DNA from: JALYLC01 sp963743275
GTDB lineage: Bacteria; Actinomycetota; Thermoleophilia; Gaiellales; JALYLC01
Length of the DNA: 64,000 nt
Direction of reading: 5' to 3'
NCBI GenBank assembly: GCA_963743275.1
Contig: CAVUPB010000007.1
Coordinates: 704,680-768,679 of the forward strand
Shown here: positions 19,191 to 27,488 of the stretch, piece after piece
Numbering within the stretch: position 1 is the first letter of the stretch
Layout of the letters: each line of letters begins with the position of its first letter
Translations under genes and position numbers: made by a program
Notes under the pieces: model-generated
What the model saw: the letters and a program-made list of their open reading frames with translations, nothing else
The model's database searches: none
Told to the model about the DNA's origin: nothing

Positions 19191-19883
19191 CTAGCGCGTC
19201 TGCGGTGCGGCGGCCGGCTCGGCGCGGTGATTGTCCGTGCGGCCGCGTGCCGGCCGGTGCGTTCCGCGGCCCTGCACCATCATCGCCACCGCTTCCACGC
19301 GCGTTCGCGCCCCGAGCTTGGCGGTCGCGTTGCGCACGTGGGTGCGCACGGTCTCCGGCGAGAGGAAGAGCCGCGCGGCGATCGCCTGGCCGCTCAGGCC
19401 CTCCGCGAGCAGACCGAGGATCTCGTGCTCGCGCGGGCTGAGCTGCATCAGGCGCGAGAGCTCCGTTCCCCGCGAGAGCAGCAGCGCGAGATCGGGATCG
19501 ACGTAGTGGCCGCCCGCCGCGACGTCGCGCAGCGCCTGGATCAGCCGCTGCGCCGGCGACGACTTGAGCACGAAGCCGCGCGTGCCGACGCGCATCGCCT
19601 CGGCCAGCGTGGGCTCGTGAAGCACGCCCGTGTAGAGCACGATGGCGGCGTCGGGGTTCTCGGCGATGAGCTCGGCGACGAGATCGAGCGCGCTCTCCTC
19701 GCCGAGGTGGACGTCGATCAGGGCGACGTCGTAGCGCCGGCGCGCGAGCAGCGCCCGCGCCTGCCCGACCTCGCTCGCGACGCCTGCAATCTGCAGGCCC
19801 TCGCTGCGTAGGAGCAGCTCAATTCCTTTGCGGATGCCGAGATGATCCTCGACCACGATGACCGCCGGTTGCTGATCGTCCAT
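19191..19883 (-). CDS. NarL/LuxR-family response regulator
   Basis: A 230-residue regulator: receiver domain at about 8-125 with acidic pair (VVEDH) and phosphoacceptor Asp57 in VALIDVHLG, then a LuxR-type HTH near 150-210 (LSPREHEILGLLAEGLSGQA, RTHVRNATAKLGARTRVEAV). A basic C-terminal tail of about 20 residues is extra. It lies 113 bases downstream of a REC-PAS-PAS-kinase gene on the same strand and is its likely partner. The gap between them holds no obvious promoter element. Confidence 0.9.
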   Translation of the reverse strand: MDDQQPAVIVVEDHLGIRKGIELLLRSEGLQIAGVASEVGQARALLARRRYDVALIDVHLGEESALDLVAELIAENPDAAIVLYTGVLHEPTLAEAMRVGTRGFVLKSSPAQRLIQALRDVAAGGHYVDPDLALLLSRGTELSRLMQLSPREHEILGLLAEGLSGQAIAARLFLSPETVRTHVRNATAKLGARTRVEAVAMMVQGRGTHRPARGRTDNHRAEPAAAPQTR

Positions 19884-19996
19884 CTGCTGCCCCGTTTCTT
19901 GTTACGACTGACACATGATAGCCCTGCGACCTTCCCTGCACGTGAGAATCACGTCGCGGCCGGGCCGCGGCTGCACGCGCCGGCGGCGGCCGCGCA

Positions 19997-21922
19997 CTAG
20001 GCCGCAGCCGCCATGACGGCCTCGGCGGGAGCGCCGGCCGGGATCCAGCATTCGACGGCGGTGCCGGTGCCCGGCCGGCTCTGGATCCGCAGCCAGCCGC
20101 CCGCGAGATCGGCGCGCTCGCGCATCCCGGCGAGCCCGAGGTGCCCGATCGTGGAGGTCACCCGGTCGCTGTCGAAGCCCACGCCGTCGTCGATCACGCG
20201 CACGCTGAAGCCCCCGTCGAGCTCGATCAGGCGCACGGCGGCCGTCACGGCCCCCGAGTGCTTGCGGATGTTCGTGAGCGCCTCCTGGGCGATCCGGTAG
20301 AGGATCAGCCGCGTCTCGGGCGGGGGCTGCTCGCGCAGCTTGTCGTCGAGCCAGTAGATCGTGTCGCCCTGCTCGCCGGCCTCGTCGAGGTACATGCGTA
20401 CGGCGCTGGAAAGCCCGTCGCGGTCGAGTACGGGTGGCAGGAGCTCGAAGAGGAGATGGCGCAGGCGCGTGATCGCGACGCGGATCGTGCTCTCGAGATC
20501 GTCGAGCAGCGCGGCCTGGCGCGGGTCCGCGAGCGCGCGCCGCAGCATCTGCACCCGGATCCCCGCGGCCGTGATGGCCTGGATCGAGTCGTCGTGGATG
20601 TCCGAGGCGATGCGCCGGCGCTCGGCCTCGCCCGCAGCGACGAGGTGCGCGAGCAGGTCGCGCCGCATGGCGATGTCCTTGTCGAGCTGCGTGCGCTGCT
20701 TGCGCTCGCTGGCGTCGCGGATGAACGTCATCACGAGCCGGCCGTCCTCCGTGTCCACGCAGGAGAGGGAGATGTCGACGGGGAACTCGCTCCCGTCCTT
20801 GCGGCGGCCGGCGAGCTCGAGGTCGCCTCCCATCGGCCGCGTGCACGGGTCCTGCAGGTAGCCGCTGCGAAGCTCGGCGTGGCGCGAGCGCATGCGCGCG
20901 GGCACGAGCGTCTCGATCGGCGCGCCGAGGAGCTCTCCGCGCGCATAGCCGAAGAGGATCTCGGTCATCGCGTTGACGACGGCGATGCGGCCGTCGGAGT
21001 CTGCGATCACGAGCGCGTCCGGCGCGGATTCGAGCAGGGTCGCGACGCGATCGCGGCTCGCGAGATCGGCCGCCGCGGCGATGCGGCGGAGGCTCGCGCT
21101 CAGGTCCCGGAACGACGCCGACTGGATCGTGCCCGTGGGCGTCTCGATCGCCGCGATTGCGATCTCGAGCGGGAACTCGCTGCCGTCCTTGCGCAGCCCC
21201 GAGAGATCGGACGTCGTCGCGACCGCTCGCAGGTGCCGCGGTTCGCCCGTGCCCTCACCGGGCAGGCGGTCGCGGAAGCGCTCGGGGAGGAGCATCTGCG
21301 CGGGGCTGCCGAGGAGCTCGTCGCGGGCGTAGCCGAAGAGCGCCTCGGCCTGCCGGTTGGCGAACACGATCGTGCCGGAGGCGTCGAGGTTGACCAGCGC
21401 GTCGGGGGCCGATTCGAGCAGGGTGAGCAGCGTCGTCTCGCTCCGGTGCGGATCCTGTGCGGCTGCCGGCCGTGCGCCGGCCGCGCGCGCGAGCTCGTCG
21501 AAGACGCCGACCGCAAGCTCGGCCGAGAGGCTCGACTGCCCGCGATCGGCCCGCTTGATCGCCTCGAGGATCTCCTCCACGGCATCCCCCTTGACGAGAT
21601 ACCCGATCGCTCCGGCGGCGAGCATCTCGACGGCGACCGTGCGGTCGTCGTAGGCCGAGAAGGCGAGCACCCGCGTGTGCGGCGAGCACTGCTGGATCCC
21701 GCGCGCCGCGGCAGCGCCGCCGCCGGGCATCTTGACGTCGACGAGCGCAACGTCCGGGCTCGTCAGCTCGGCCAGCGCCACGGCCTCGGCGGCGTTGACG
21801 GCCGACCCGGCGAGCTCCAGCCCGGGCTCGGCGGCGAGCAGCTCGGCGATCGCCGAGCGCACCGACGACGCGTCGTCGGCGATGAGGACGCGGATCGCCC
21901 TCGTCTTGCTGTTGTCGGGCAC
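19997..21922 (-). CDS. Hybrid sensor kinase: REC-PAS-PAS-HisKA_3-HATPase
   Basis: A 641-residue soluble protein with an unusual order. An N-terminal receiver (Asp62 in VALVDVKMPGGG) is followed by two PAS domains, each with LLESAPDALV and a FGYARxELLG segment, then a HisKA_3 box (RRRIASDIHDDSIQAITAAG, phospho-His in IHDD) and a HATPase_c domain (LILYRIAQEALTNIRKHS, DDGVGFD). No membrane segments, so it senses a cytoplasmic cue. The GTG at 21922 is chosen because the receiver begins a few residues later; ATG 21985 would add 21 residues. The NarL-type regulator downstream is the probable target, and the divergent gene encodes shuffled versions of the same domains. Confidence 0.85.
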   Translation of the reverse strand: MPDNSKTRAIRVLIADDASSVRSAIAELLAAEPGLELAGSAVNAAEAVALAELTSPDVALVDVKMPGGGAAAARGIQQCSPHTRVLAFSAYDDRTVAVEMLAAGAIGYLVKGDAVEEILEAIKRADRGQSSLSAELAVGVFDELARAAGARPAAAQDPHRSETTLLTLLESAPDALVNLDASGTIVFANRQAEALFGYARDELLGSPAQMLLPERFRDRLPGEGTGEPRHLRAVATTSDLSGLRKDGSEFPLEIAIAAIETPTGTIQSASFRDLSASLRRIAAAADLASRDRVATLLESAPDALVIADSDGRIAVVNAMTEILFGYARGELLGAPIETLVPARMRSRHAELRSGYLQDPCTRPMGGDLELAGRRKDGSEFPVDISLSCVDTEDGRLVMTFIRDASERKQRTQLDKDIAMRRDLLAHLVAAGEAERRRIASDIHDDSIQAITAAGIRVQMLRRALADPRQAALLDDLESTIRVAITRLRHLLFELLPPVLDRDGLSSAVRMYLDEAGEQGDTIYWLDDKLREQPPPETRLILYRIAQEALTNIRKHSGAVTAAVRLIELDGGFSVRVIDDGVGFDSDRVTSTIGHLGLAGMRERADLAGGWLRIQSRPGTGTAVECWIPAGAPAEAVMAAAA

Positions 21923-22123
21923 GGCCCTGATGCTCAACTGGCTGCCTTCACTCGAGAAGCGGGAACCGCCGGACGCGGCCGGCATGCGATACGGGTCCTC
22001 TATCGGCCGCTCCGCATGGGCTCAGATACTGCGTTTCGGTGAAGATTTCCGTACTCTCGCCGCGCCGGGCATCCCCGATTTGCAGTAGCGCGACGCCTTC
22101 GGAGTGGCGGCTACCACAGAGCG

Positions 22124-23890
22124 GTGATGGCGTGCTCGCTGAGGTGCACCGGTAATGCGCACGTACCCGGTTCGAGGAGGATCGTGCCCAGCTGGTCGCT
22201 CAGAGACTGTCCCGCGCAGGAGGCGTCGCCCGAGAGCGGTCGCCCGCCGCGCCTGAAGAGCCTCGCGCTGGCGCTCGCGGTCGCGCTCGAAGCGGTCGAG
22301 TGCGAGTCCTCGACGCGCTGCTGGCTGCATGACCGCTTCGGGACCGCGCCGGCCCCGGCGAGCGACCTGATCCTCTACCGCATCGCCCAGGACGCCATGG
22401 CGAACATCCGCATGCACGCGAAGGCCGCGAACGCCACCGTGACGCTGCTCGAGCGCGATGGCATGCACGTCGTGCGCGTGGCCGACGACGGCGTCGGATT
22501 CGCGCAGGCGGCCGACGGCTCGCCCCCTCCCGAATGCGGCCTCGAGATCATGCGCTCGCGTGCGCGCCTCGCCGGTGGCGGGCTGCGCGTCGAGTCGGCA
22601 GCCGGTCGCGGGACCGTCGTCGAGGCCTGGCTGCCGATGCCCGCAGCGGTCACGGCCACGTCGTCCGCGCAGGACGTCGTCGGCGTGCTGATCGCCGAGG
22701 ACGACGATCAGGTGCGCCGCGCGCTGAGCGACATGGTCGCCGCCGAGCCCACCATGCAGGTCCTGGCGGCGGTCGCGGACGCCGAGAGCGCGATCGCGGC
22801 GGCGCGGGGCTGCCGGCCGGCCGTGGCCCTGCTCGACGTGCGCATGCCGGGCGGGGGCCCCGCAGCGACGCGCGGCATCAAGGAATGCTCGCCGGAGACG
22901 CGCGTGCTCGCGCTGTCGGCGTTCAGCAACCGCGCGCGGGTGCTCGAGATGCTCGAGGCGGGCGCCGACGGCTATCTCGTCAAGGGCACATCGGTGCAGA
23001 GCATCCTCGACGCGATCACGGGTGCCGCCTCGGGTCAAGGCAGCCTCTCGGTGGAGGTCACCGCGGACGTGATCGCCGAGCTCGCGGAGGAGCTGCACGC
23101 GCGGCGTGCCGGCGAGAAGCACGCGCGCGATCGCGACGAGCGCGTGCGGCGCGCGCTCTGGGACGACAGCGCGCTGCGCATGGTCTTCCAGCCGATCTGC
23201 ACGCTGGCCGGGGCGACCGTGGGCGTGGAGGCGCTCGCGCGCTTCGCCTGCGAGCCGCTGCAGGGTCCCGATCGCTGGTTCGCAGACGCCGCGGAGGCGG
23301 GCCTGCAGCAGGAGCTCGAGATCGCCGCCGCGCGCGCCGCGTTGCGGGCGCTGCCGTTGCTCGAGCGCGAGCTCTACCTCACGGTCAACGCCTCGCCGGC
23401 GACGCTCTCGACGCCGGCCTTCCGGCGGCTGATCGAGGAGGTCGAGGGGACGCGCGTGATCCTCGAGATCACGGAGCACGCGCGCATCGACGACTACGAG
23501 AGCCTGCGTGCGTCGCTCGCCGTCCTGCGCACGCTCGGCGTGCGGATCGCGATCGACGATGCGGGGGCGGGATTCGCGAGCCTGCGCCACATCCTGCGGC
23601 TCGAGCCGGAGTTCATCAAGCTCGACCGGGCGCTGATCGACCACATCGACAGCGACCGCTCGCTGCAGGCGCTCGCGGCCGGCCTGATCTCGTTCGCCGG
23701 CAAGATCGGCGCGACCATCATCGCCGAGGGCATCGAACGGCCCGAGGAGGTCGAGAAGCTCATGGAGCTCGGCGTTCTCTTCGGCCAGGGCTACTACTTC
23801 GCCCGGCCGGGGTCGCTTCCGGCACCGCTTCACCTCGACGGGGGCATGACCGTGGTGGCGGCGCCGGAAGCTCGGCGCGACGTGGCCTGA
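22124..23890 (+). CDS. HATPase-REC-EAL protein (c-di-GMP phosphodiesterase)
   Basis: About 588 residues. A kinase-type ATPase domain (LILYRIAQDAMANIRMHA, DDGVGFA) lacks any upstream histidine-dimerisation domain. A receiver follows (VALLDVRMPGGG), then an EAL domain with a full catalytic set: GVEALAR, VNASP, LEITEH, IDDAGAGF, FIKLDRAL and AEGIE, so c-di-GMP hydrolysis is expected. ATPase and receiver parts are close relatives of those in the divergent hybrid kinase, in a different order. Start is uncertain (GTG 22124 or ATG 22127); the first 45 residues look unconserved. The 200-base gap to the divergent kinase has only a weak, rejected match to the stress operator. Confidence 0.8.
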   Translation: MMACSLRCTGNAHVPGSRRIVPSWSLRDCPAQEASPESGRPPRLKSLALALAVALEAVECESSTRCWLHDRFGTAPAPASDLILYRIAQDAMANIRMHAKAANATVTLLERDGMHVVRVADDGVGFAQAADGSPPPECGLEIMRSRARLAGGGLRVESAAGRGTVVEAWLPMPAAVTATSSAQDVVGVLIAEDDDQVRRALSDMVAAEPTMQVLAAVADAESAIAAARGCRPAVALLDVRMPGGGPAATRGIKECSPETRVLALSAFSNRARVLEMLEAGADGYLVKGTSVQSILDAITGAASGQGSLSVEVTADVIAELAEELHARRAGEKHARDRDERVRRALWDDSALRMVFQPICTLAGATVGVEALARFACEPLQGPDRWFADAAEAGLQQELEIAAARAALRALPLLERELYLTVNASPATLSTPAFRRLIEEVEGTRVILEITEHARIDDYESLRASLAVLRTLGVRIAIDDAGAGFASLRHILRLEPEFIKLDRALIDHIDSDRSLQALAAGLISFAGKIGATIIAEGIERPEEVEKLMELGVLFGQGYYFARPGSLPAPLHLDGGMTVVAAPEARRDVA

Positions 23891-23908
23891 GCCGCGCGCG
23901 CGGGACGT

Positions 23909-24265
23909 CTACGCCGAGAGGGCCCGGCCGCGCCCGGTGCGGGCGTGGCGTGCGGTCGACGCGGTCATGAGCGCGAGCAGCGTGGCGACGAGCAGCGCGA
24001 GCGCGACGAGCGAGCCCGTGGCGAGCGCGAGGACGGCGAACAGGAACGCCGCCACCACGAGGGTGCCGAGGGTGTACGAGCGCCGGTCGGCGCCGGGTGC
24101 GCTGAAGAGGCCCGCGAGCAGCGCCAGCACGAGGATCGCGACCGCCGCCCAGCGGTGGCTGTCGCCGATCAGCGGCACGCCCCAGCCTGCCGAAGTCGTC
24201 ACGAACACGCCCGCGACGAGCAACGCCAGCACCCCGACGGCTTGATCCTTGCGATCGATCTTCAT
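23909..24265 (-). CDS. Four-helix membrane protein of unknown function
   Basis: A 118-residue protein that is almost all membrane: four hydrophobic segments (VGVLALLVAGVFVTTSAG, AAVAILVLALLAGLF, LGTLVVAAFLFAVLALA, LVALALLVATLLALM) between a basic start and a basic tail. The ATG at 24265 is preceded by AAGGAGAG at good distance. A bipartite stress promoter (24314-24355) ends 49 bases upstream. It converges with the EAL gene. No family recognised. Confidence 0.75.
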   Translation of the reverse strand: MKIDRKDQAVGVLALLVAGVFVTTSAGWGVPLIGDSHRWAAVAILVLALLAGLFSAPGADRRSYTLGTLVVAAFLFAVLALATGSLVALALLVATLLALMTASTARHARTGRGRALSA

Positions 24266-24313
24266 GGCCCACTCTCCTTTCCGAGAAGAGCATCGCGCCG
24301 TCCGGCGCGTGCG

Positions 24314-24355
24314 GCATCGGCGCCGGCCCTGAAGCGGCCTGCGGCTTTCCCGACT
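24314..24355 (-). promoter_or_regulatory. Bipartite stress promoter, site d
   Basis: GTCGGGAAAGCCGCAG (minus strand, 24354-24339) followed after 19 bases by CGATGC (24319-24314). It lies 49 bases before the start of the four-helix membrane protein and just beyond the end of the Nramp-related gene. Confidence 0.6.
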
Positions 24356-24364
24356 TCCCGCGCG

Positions 24365-25585
24365 TCAGGTCGCCGACACGACGCCGAGCGCTGCGACGCA
24401 GGCGACCAGGAGCGCCGTCGCGCACCAGGCCGCAGCGCGCACGAATGCGCGGTTCGCGTGCTCGCCCATGAGCTCGCGATCGCCCGAGAGGCGGTTGAGG
24501 ACGACCAGCAGCGGTACGAGCAAGATCGCGTTGAGCGCCTGGCTGAGGTACAGCACGGCGATCAGCGGCAGCGAGGGGATCAGCACGATCGCGGCCGCGA
24601 CCGCCATCGTGCCGAGGTAGCTGCCGTAGAAGATCGGCGCCTCGCGGAAGCCGTCGTCGAGCCGCGACTCGCTCCCGAACGTCTCGGCCACGGAGTACGC
24701 CGTCGAGAGCGGCACGATCGCGACCGCCAGCAGTGCGGCTCCCAGCAGCCCCGCCCCGAAGAGGCGCGCCGACCACGCGCCGGCGAGCGGCTCGAGCGCG
24801 ATCGCGGCGTCGCGGGCGTCGTCGATCGAGCGACCGCTCACGTGCAGCGTCGCCGCGCAGGCGATGACGACGAAGAAGCCGATCACGCCGGTCAGGACCG
24901 CGCCCGCGACGACGTCGACGCGCTCGAGTCCGATGTCCTGCGGGCGCAGGCGCTTGTCGACGGCGTACGACTGGATGAACGCGAGTCCCCACGGCGCGAT
25001 CGTCGTGCCGACGGTGGCCGTGACGAGCAGCACCTCGCTGCGGCCGAGCGAGAGCGACGGCACCACGGCTCCGCGCGCGGCCGCCGACCAGTCCGGGCCG
25101 GCGAGCCACCCCGCCAGCACGTACGCGCTCAGCGTCGCGGCGAGCGCCAGCAGGACGTGCTCGACGCGCTTGAAGCTGCCGCCGATCACGAGCCACGAGA
25201 CGGTGACCGCGGCGGCGGGCACGCTCACCCCGCGCGGGATGCCGGCGAGGCCGAGCGCCGAGGCGATGCCCGCGAACTCCGCCGCCGTCGTCCCGAGGTT
25301 CGCGACGACGAGGATGGTCGTCATCGCGACGGCGGTGCGCACCCCGAACCGCTCCCGGATCAGCCCGGCGAGGCCCTGTCCCGTGACGGCCCCGAGCCGC
25401 ACCGCGATCGCGTGGTAGAGGATGAGCATCGCCGTGGCGACGACGAGCACCCAGATCAGCGCGTAGCCGTGGTCGGCGCCGAGGATCGAGTAGGTGGTGA
25501 TGCCCGCGGGGTCGTCGTCGGACAGCCCTGCGAGCACGCCGGGCCCGAGCACGGCGAGGAAGGCGGCGAGGCGCAGCCGCGTCAT
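24365..25585 (-). CDS. Nramp-related divalent metal (Mg2+-type) transporter
   Basis: A 406-residue membrane protein of about eleven helices in the Nramp fold. The first helix carries DDDPAGITT (residues 23-31) where Nramp proteins have DPGN, so the metal-binding Asn becomes Gly28. The sixth helix reads TTIAPWG (residues 194-200) where Nramp has MPH, so the metal-binding Met becomes Ala197. Loss of this soft Met ligand is the mark of Nramp-related magnesium transporters (NRMT), so Mg2+ is the likely substrate. The ATG at 25585 overlaps the stop of the PRC-type gene by four bases, making a two-gene unit. Confidence 0.85.
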   Translation of the reverse strand: MTRLRLAAFLAVLGPGVLAGLSDDDPAGITTYSILGADHGYALIWVLVVATAMLILYHAIAVRLGAVTGQGLAGLIRERFGVRTAVAMTTILVVANLGTTAAEFAGIASALGLAGIPRGVSVPAAAVTVSWLVIGGSFKRVEHVLLALAATLSAYVLAGWLAGPDWSAAARGAVVPSLSLGRSEVLLVTATVGTTIAPWGLAFIQSYAVDKRLRPQDIGLERVDVVAGAVLTGVIGFFVVIACAATLHVSGRSIDDARDAAIALEPLAGAWSARLFGAGLLGAALLAVAIVPLSTAYSVAETFGSESRLDDGFREAPIFYGSYLGTMAVAAAIVLIPSLPLIAVLYLSQALNAILLVPLLVVLNRLSGDRELMGEHANRAFVRAAAWCATALLVACVAALGVVSAT

Positions 25586-26211
25586 CGCGGCGCCCGCGGG
25601 TAGCGGTGCCGCCGGCGCCGCCGCCGCGCGTAGCGGGCGACGGCGTCGCGGTGGCGCGATCGCCGCACGGTGCGCTCGGCGGCCGGCACGGGCAGCCGCG
25701 AGAGCAGATCCGCGACCGTCTCGCTGTCGAGCTCCTCGAGGTGCCGGCGCGGAGCGTCGAGCAGCAGGGCGCCGGCGGCCTCGCCCGGAAGATGGAGGCG
25801 GTCGATCGCCAGCAGGCGCGGCTCGAGCCGCGCCGCCAGCCGCGCGAGCCCCAGCCGCCGCAGCACCGCGGCCGCCCCGACCTCGACGGCGGCGACCTCG
25901 AGCCGCTCGCCGTCGGCGCGCAGGACGACATCGCCGACCCGCGTGACCCGCCGCCCCGCGAGATCGACGATCTGCCGGTCGAAGAGCGCCTCGCGCAACC
26001 AGGTCGCCTCGACCGCGCCCCCGCTCGCCGTCGCCACGAGGCCGGCGCCGCTCCACCCCGTCAGCCGCGCCGTCCCCCGATGCGTGCGCACGGCCACGAC
26101 CCGCCACGACTCCCCCTCCCGGACGACCCCGAGGTCGCGCAACCGCACGCCCGCCCCATCGATCGCCACGGGCTTGCCGAACAGCGAGCTGGCGAGGATG
26201 GAGGTCGGCAC
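25582..26211 (-). CDS. PRC-barrel-like partner of the Nramp-related transporter
   Basis: About 209 residues. The N-terminal half forms a beta-rich PRC-barrel-like pattern in two halves (SLFGKPVAIDGAGVRLRDLG and RQIVDLAGRRVTRVGDVVLR). The second half has a helical segment reminiscent of MgtE N-terminal domains (ELDSETVADLLSRLPVPAAE), ending in an arginine-rich tail. No CBS domain is present. Start is set at GTG 26211 because the longer frame would run into the repeat element at 26310-26495. Four-base overlap with the transporter gene indicates coupled translation; a regulatory, metal-sensing role is inferred from this. Confidence 0.65.
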   Translation of the reverse strand: MPTSILASSLFGKPVAIDGAGVRLRDLGVVREGESWRVVAVRTHRGTARLTGWSGAGLVATASGGAVEATWLREALFDRQIVDLAGRRVTRVGDVVLRADGERLEVAAVEVGAAAVLRRLGLARLAARLEPRLLAIDRLHLPGEAAGALLLDAPRRHLEELDSETVADLLSRLPVPAAERTVRRSRHRDAVARYARRRRRRHRYPRAPR

Positions 26212-26309
26212 GCCCGCAAACGATCGCGGATCGGCAGGACAGCCGGCGCCGCCTGCCACCGCAGCTCTTCCCGCTGCGGCCGCGCCGCCCGCAGCGGTCT
26301 TCGGGCCGC

Positions 26310-26495
26310 CGCTCTTGATCTCGTGAGAGATCCCGCCGGGTCGGCAAGCTGAGGCGGTTCGCCGAGTGGCGCGCACGGCGCGTGCCGTTCACGAAGACCT
26401 CAGGTCGCGGACGCGACGGACCTCTTGCGAGGTGAAGAGCGGTTCCTCGCCGGGGACGGGCGCCAAGTGGCACTCGCGGCGAGTGCCACTTGGCC
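26310..26495. repeat. Diverged copy of the 39-kb palindromic repeat family
   Basis: This fills most of the 355-base gap between the PRC-type gene and the next gene. CCGCTCTTGATCTCGTGAGA (from 26310) is mirrored by ACCTCTTGCGAGGTGAAGAG (from 26420), and CCAAGTGGCACTCGC with GCGAGTGCCACTTGG (26463-26493) forms a perfect hairpin. Both parts recur in the tandem repeat at 39051-39636. It looks like a non-coding mobile or REP-like element. Confidence 0.6.
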
Positions 26496-26566
26496 GACCC
26501 GCCAGGGCGCCGAGGATCGGCGAATGCCCCGATGCACGGTGCGGGCGCACGGGCGAGAATCGCCGT

Positions 26567-27025
26567 ATGAAACGACCCGATGATCGCCTTCCCCCATGGA
26601 TGCCGCGGACGCCGCTCGGCTGGGCTCTGACCGCGATCGGTCTCGGCGCGCTCGTTGCCGGGGCCACGACGCTGCTCGTGCTCTTCGCCCTGCTGGCGCT
26701 CGCGCTTGCGCCGATCGTCGTCTGGCTCGCCTGGAACGTGCTCGACTTCGGGCACGCGATCGGCGCGCCCGAGGTCGGGTTCTGGGGCGCCCTGCTGCTG
26801 ACGCTGTTCCTGGCCGGCGGATTCGGCGTGCGGATCGGCGTCACGCTCGTCGTCTGGCTCGTCGATCCGGCGTGGCTGCACGGATCGGCGCGGCTGCACT
26901 GGCCGCAGGCGTCGCTGCGCGTGTTCATCGCGCTCGTGCTGCTGCTCGCCGTGGCGGCAGTGCCCGGCCGGCGCCGCGAGCGTCACGAGCGGCGTGCGCA
27001 CCGCGATGCGGCGGACGCGCTCTGA
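26567..27025 (+). CDS. Membrane protein of unknown function
   Basis: A 152-residue protein with three to four hydrophobic segments (LGALVAGATTLLVLFALLALAL, WGALLLTLFLAGGFGVRIGV, LRVFIALVLLLAVAAV) and a strongly basic tail (GRRRERHERRAHRD). The ATG at 26567 follows a weak ribosome-binding site. The gene sits between a palindromic repeat element and a convergent flavin-protein gene, with its stop codon abutting that gene's stop. No family recognised. Confidence 0.7.
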   Translation: MKRPDDRLPPWMPRTPLGWALTAIGLGALVAGATTLLVLFALLALALAPIVVWLAWNVLDFGHAIGAPEVGFWGALLLTLFLAGGFGVRIGVTLVVWLVDPAWLHGSARLHWPQASLRVFIALVLLLAVAAVPGRRRERHERRAHRDAADAL

Positions 27026-27460
27026 TCAGTCGGGCCGCTCGAACCGCCCGCTGCGCTCGCCGAGCAGGATGCGGAAGACCGCCCACGGCATGCCGGAGGT
27101 GTGGTGGAGGCCGTCCGGCATGCTCGTCGCGCTCGCGACGAGCGGCGCCAAGCGCCGCTTGAGCAGGTGCATCGCGATCTCGGCTTCCTTCGCCTCGAGC
27201 TCGGAGAACGTCCCCATCGCGATCACGGACTGCCAGTCGGAGAGGCTGCGCATGCGGTCGACCTCGAAGCACACCTCCGGATGGCTGCGCATCATGCGCA
27301 GCTTGAGGCCCTCGCGCGAGTGCCCGTAGATCGCCTCGCCGTCGTAGGCGTACGTGATCGGGACGATGTAGGGCCGACCGAACGCGTAGCAGCCGATCCT
27401 CCCGATCGCCTCGCTGCGCAGCACTCCGTCGATTTCCTCGGGGGTCAGCTCGCCGAGCAT
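27026..27460 (-). CDS. Pyridoxamine 5'-phosphate oxidase-like flavin-binding protein
   Basis: A 144-residue split-barrel protein of the PNPOx-like/NimA-type family that binds FMN or F420-type cofactors. Typical segments: IGRIGCYAFGRPYIVPITYAYDG, IYGHSREGLKLRMMRSHPEVCFEVD and SVIAMGTFSELE. It is the last gene of a minus-strand run with the ABC transporter and ABM-domain genes (28-base gap to the permease gene), so it is probably under the promoter at 31581-31622. Members reduce nitro compounds or act on small redox substrates; the exact substrate cannot be told. Nitroreductase-like flavoproteins are also part of the mycobacterial dormancy regulon. Confidence 0.85.
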   Translation of the reverse strand: MLGELTPEEIDGVLRSEAIGRIGCYAFGRPYIVPITYAYDGEAIYGHSREGLKLRMMRSHPEVCFEVDRMRSLSDWQSVIAMGTFSELEAKEAEIAMHLLKRRLAPLVASATSMPDGLHHTSGMPWAVFRILLGERSGRFERPD

Positions 27461-27488
27461 GGGGGGCCTCCTGTCGTGCGTTCGCGTC

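Noticed and set aside
15773..19441. A plus-strand open frame of over 1200 codons across the mgtA region
   Set aside because: Low-complexity composition typical of antisense frames in high-GC DNA; the minus strand holds clear mgtA, receiver and regulator genes.
22030..22060. Possible operator between the divergent kinase and EAL genes (TACGGAAATCTTCACCGAA)
   Set aside because: Arms are spaced wrongly and CGATAG is not at the right distance.
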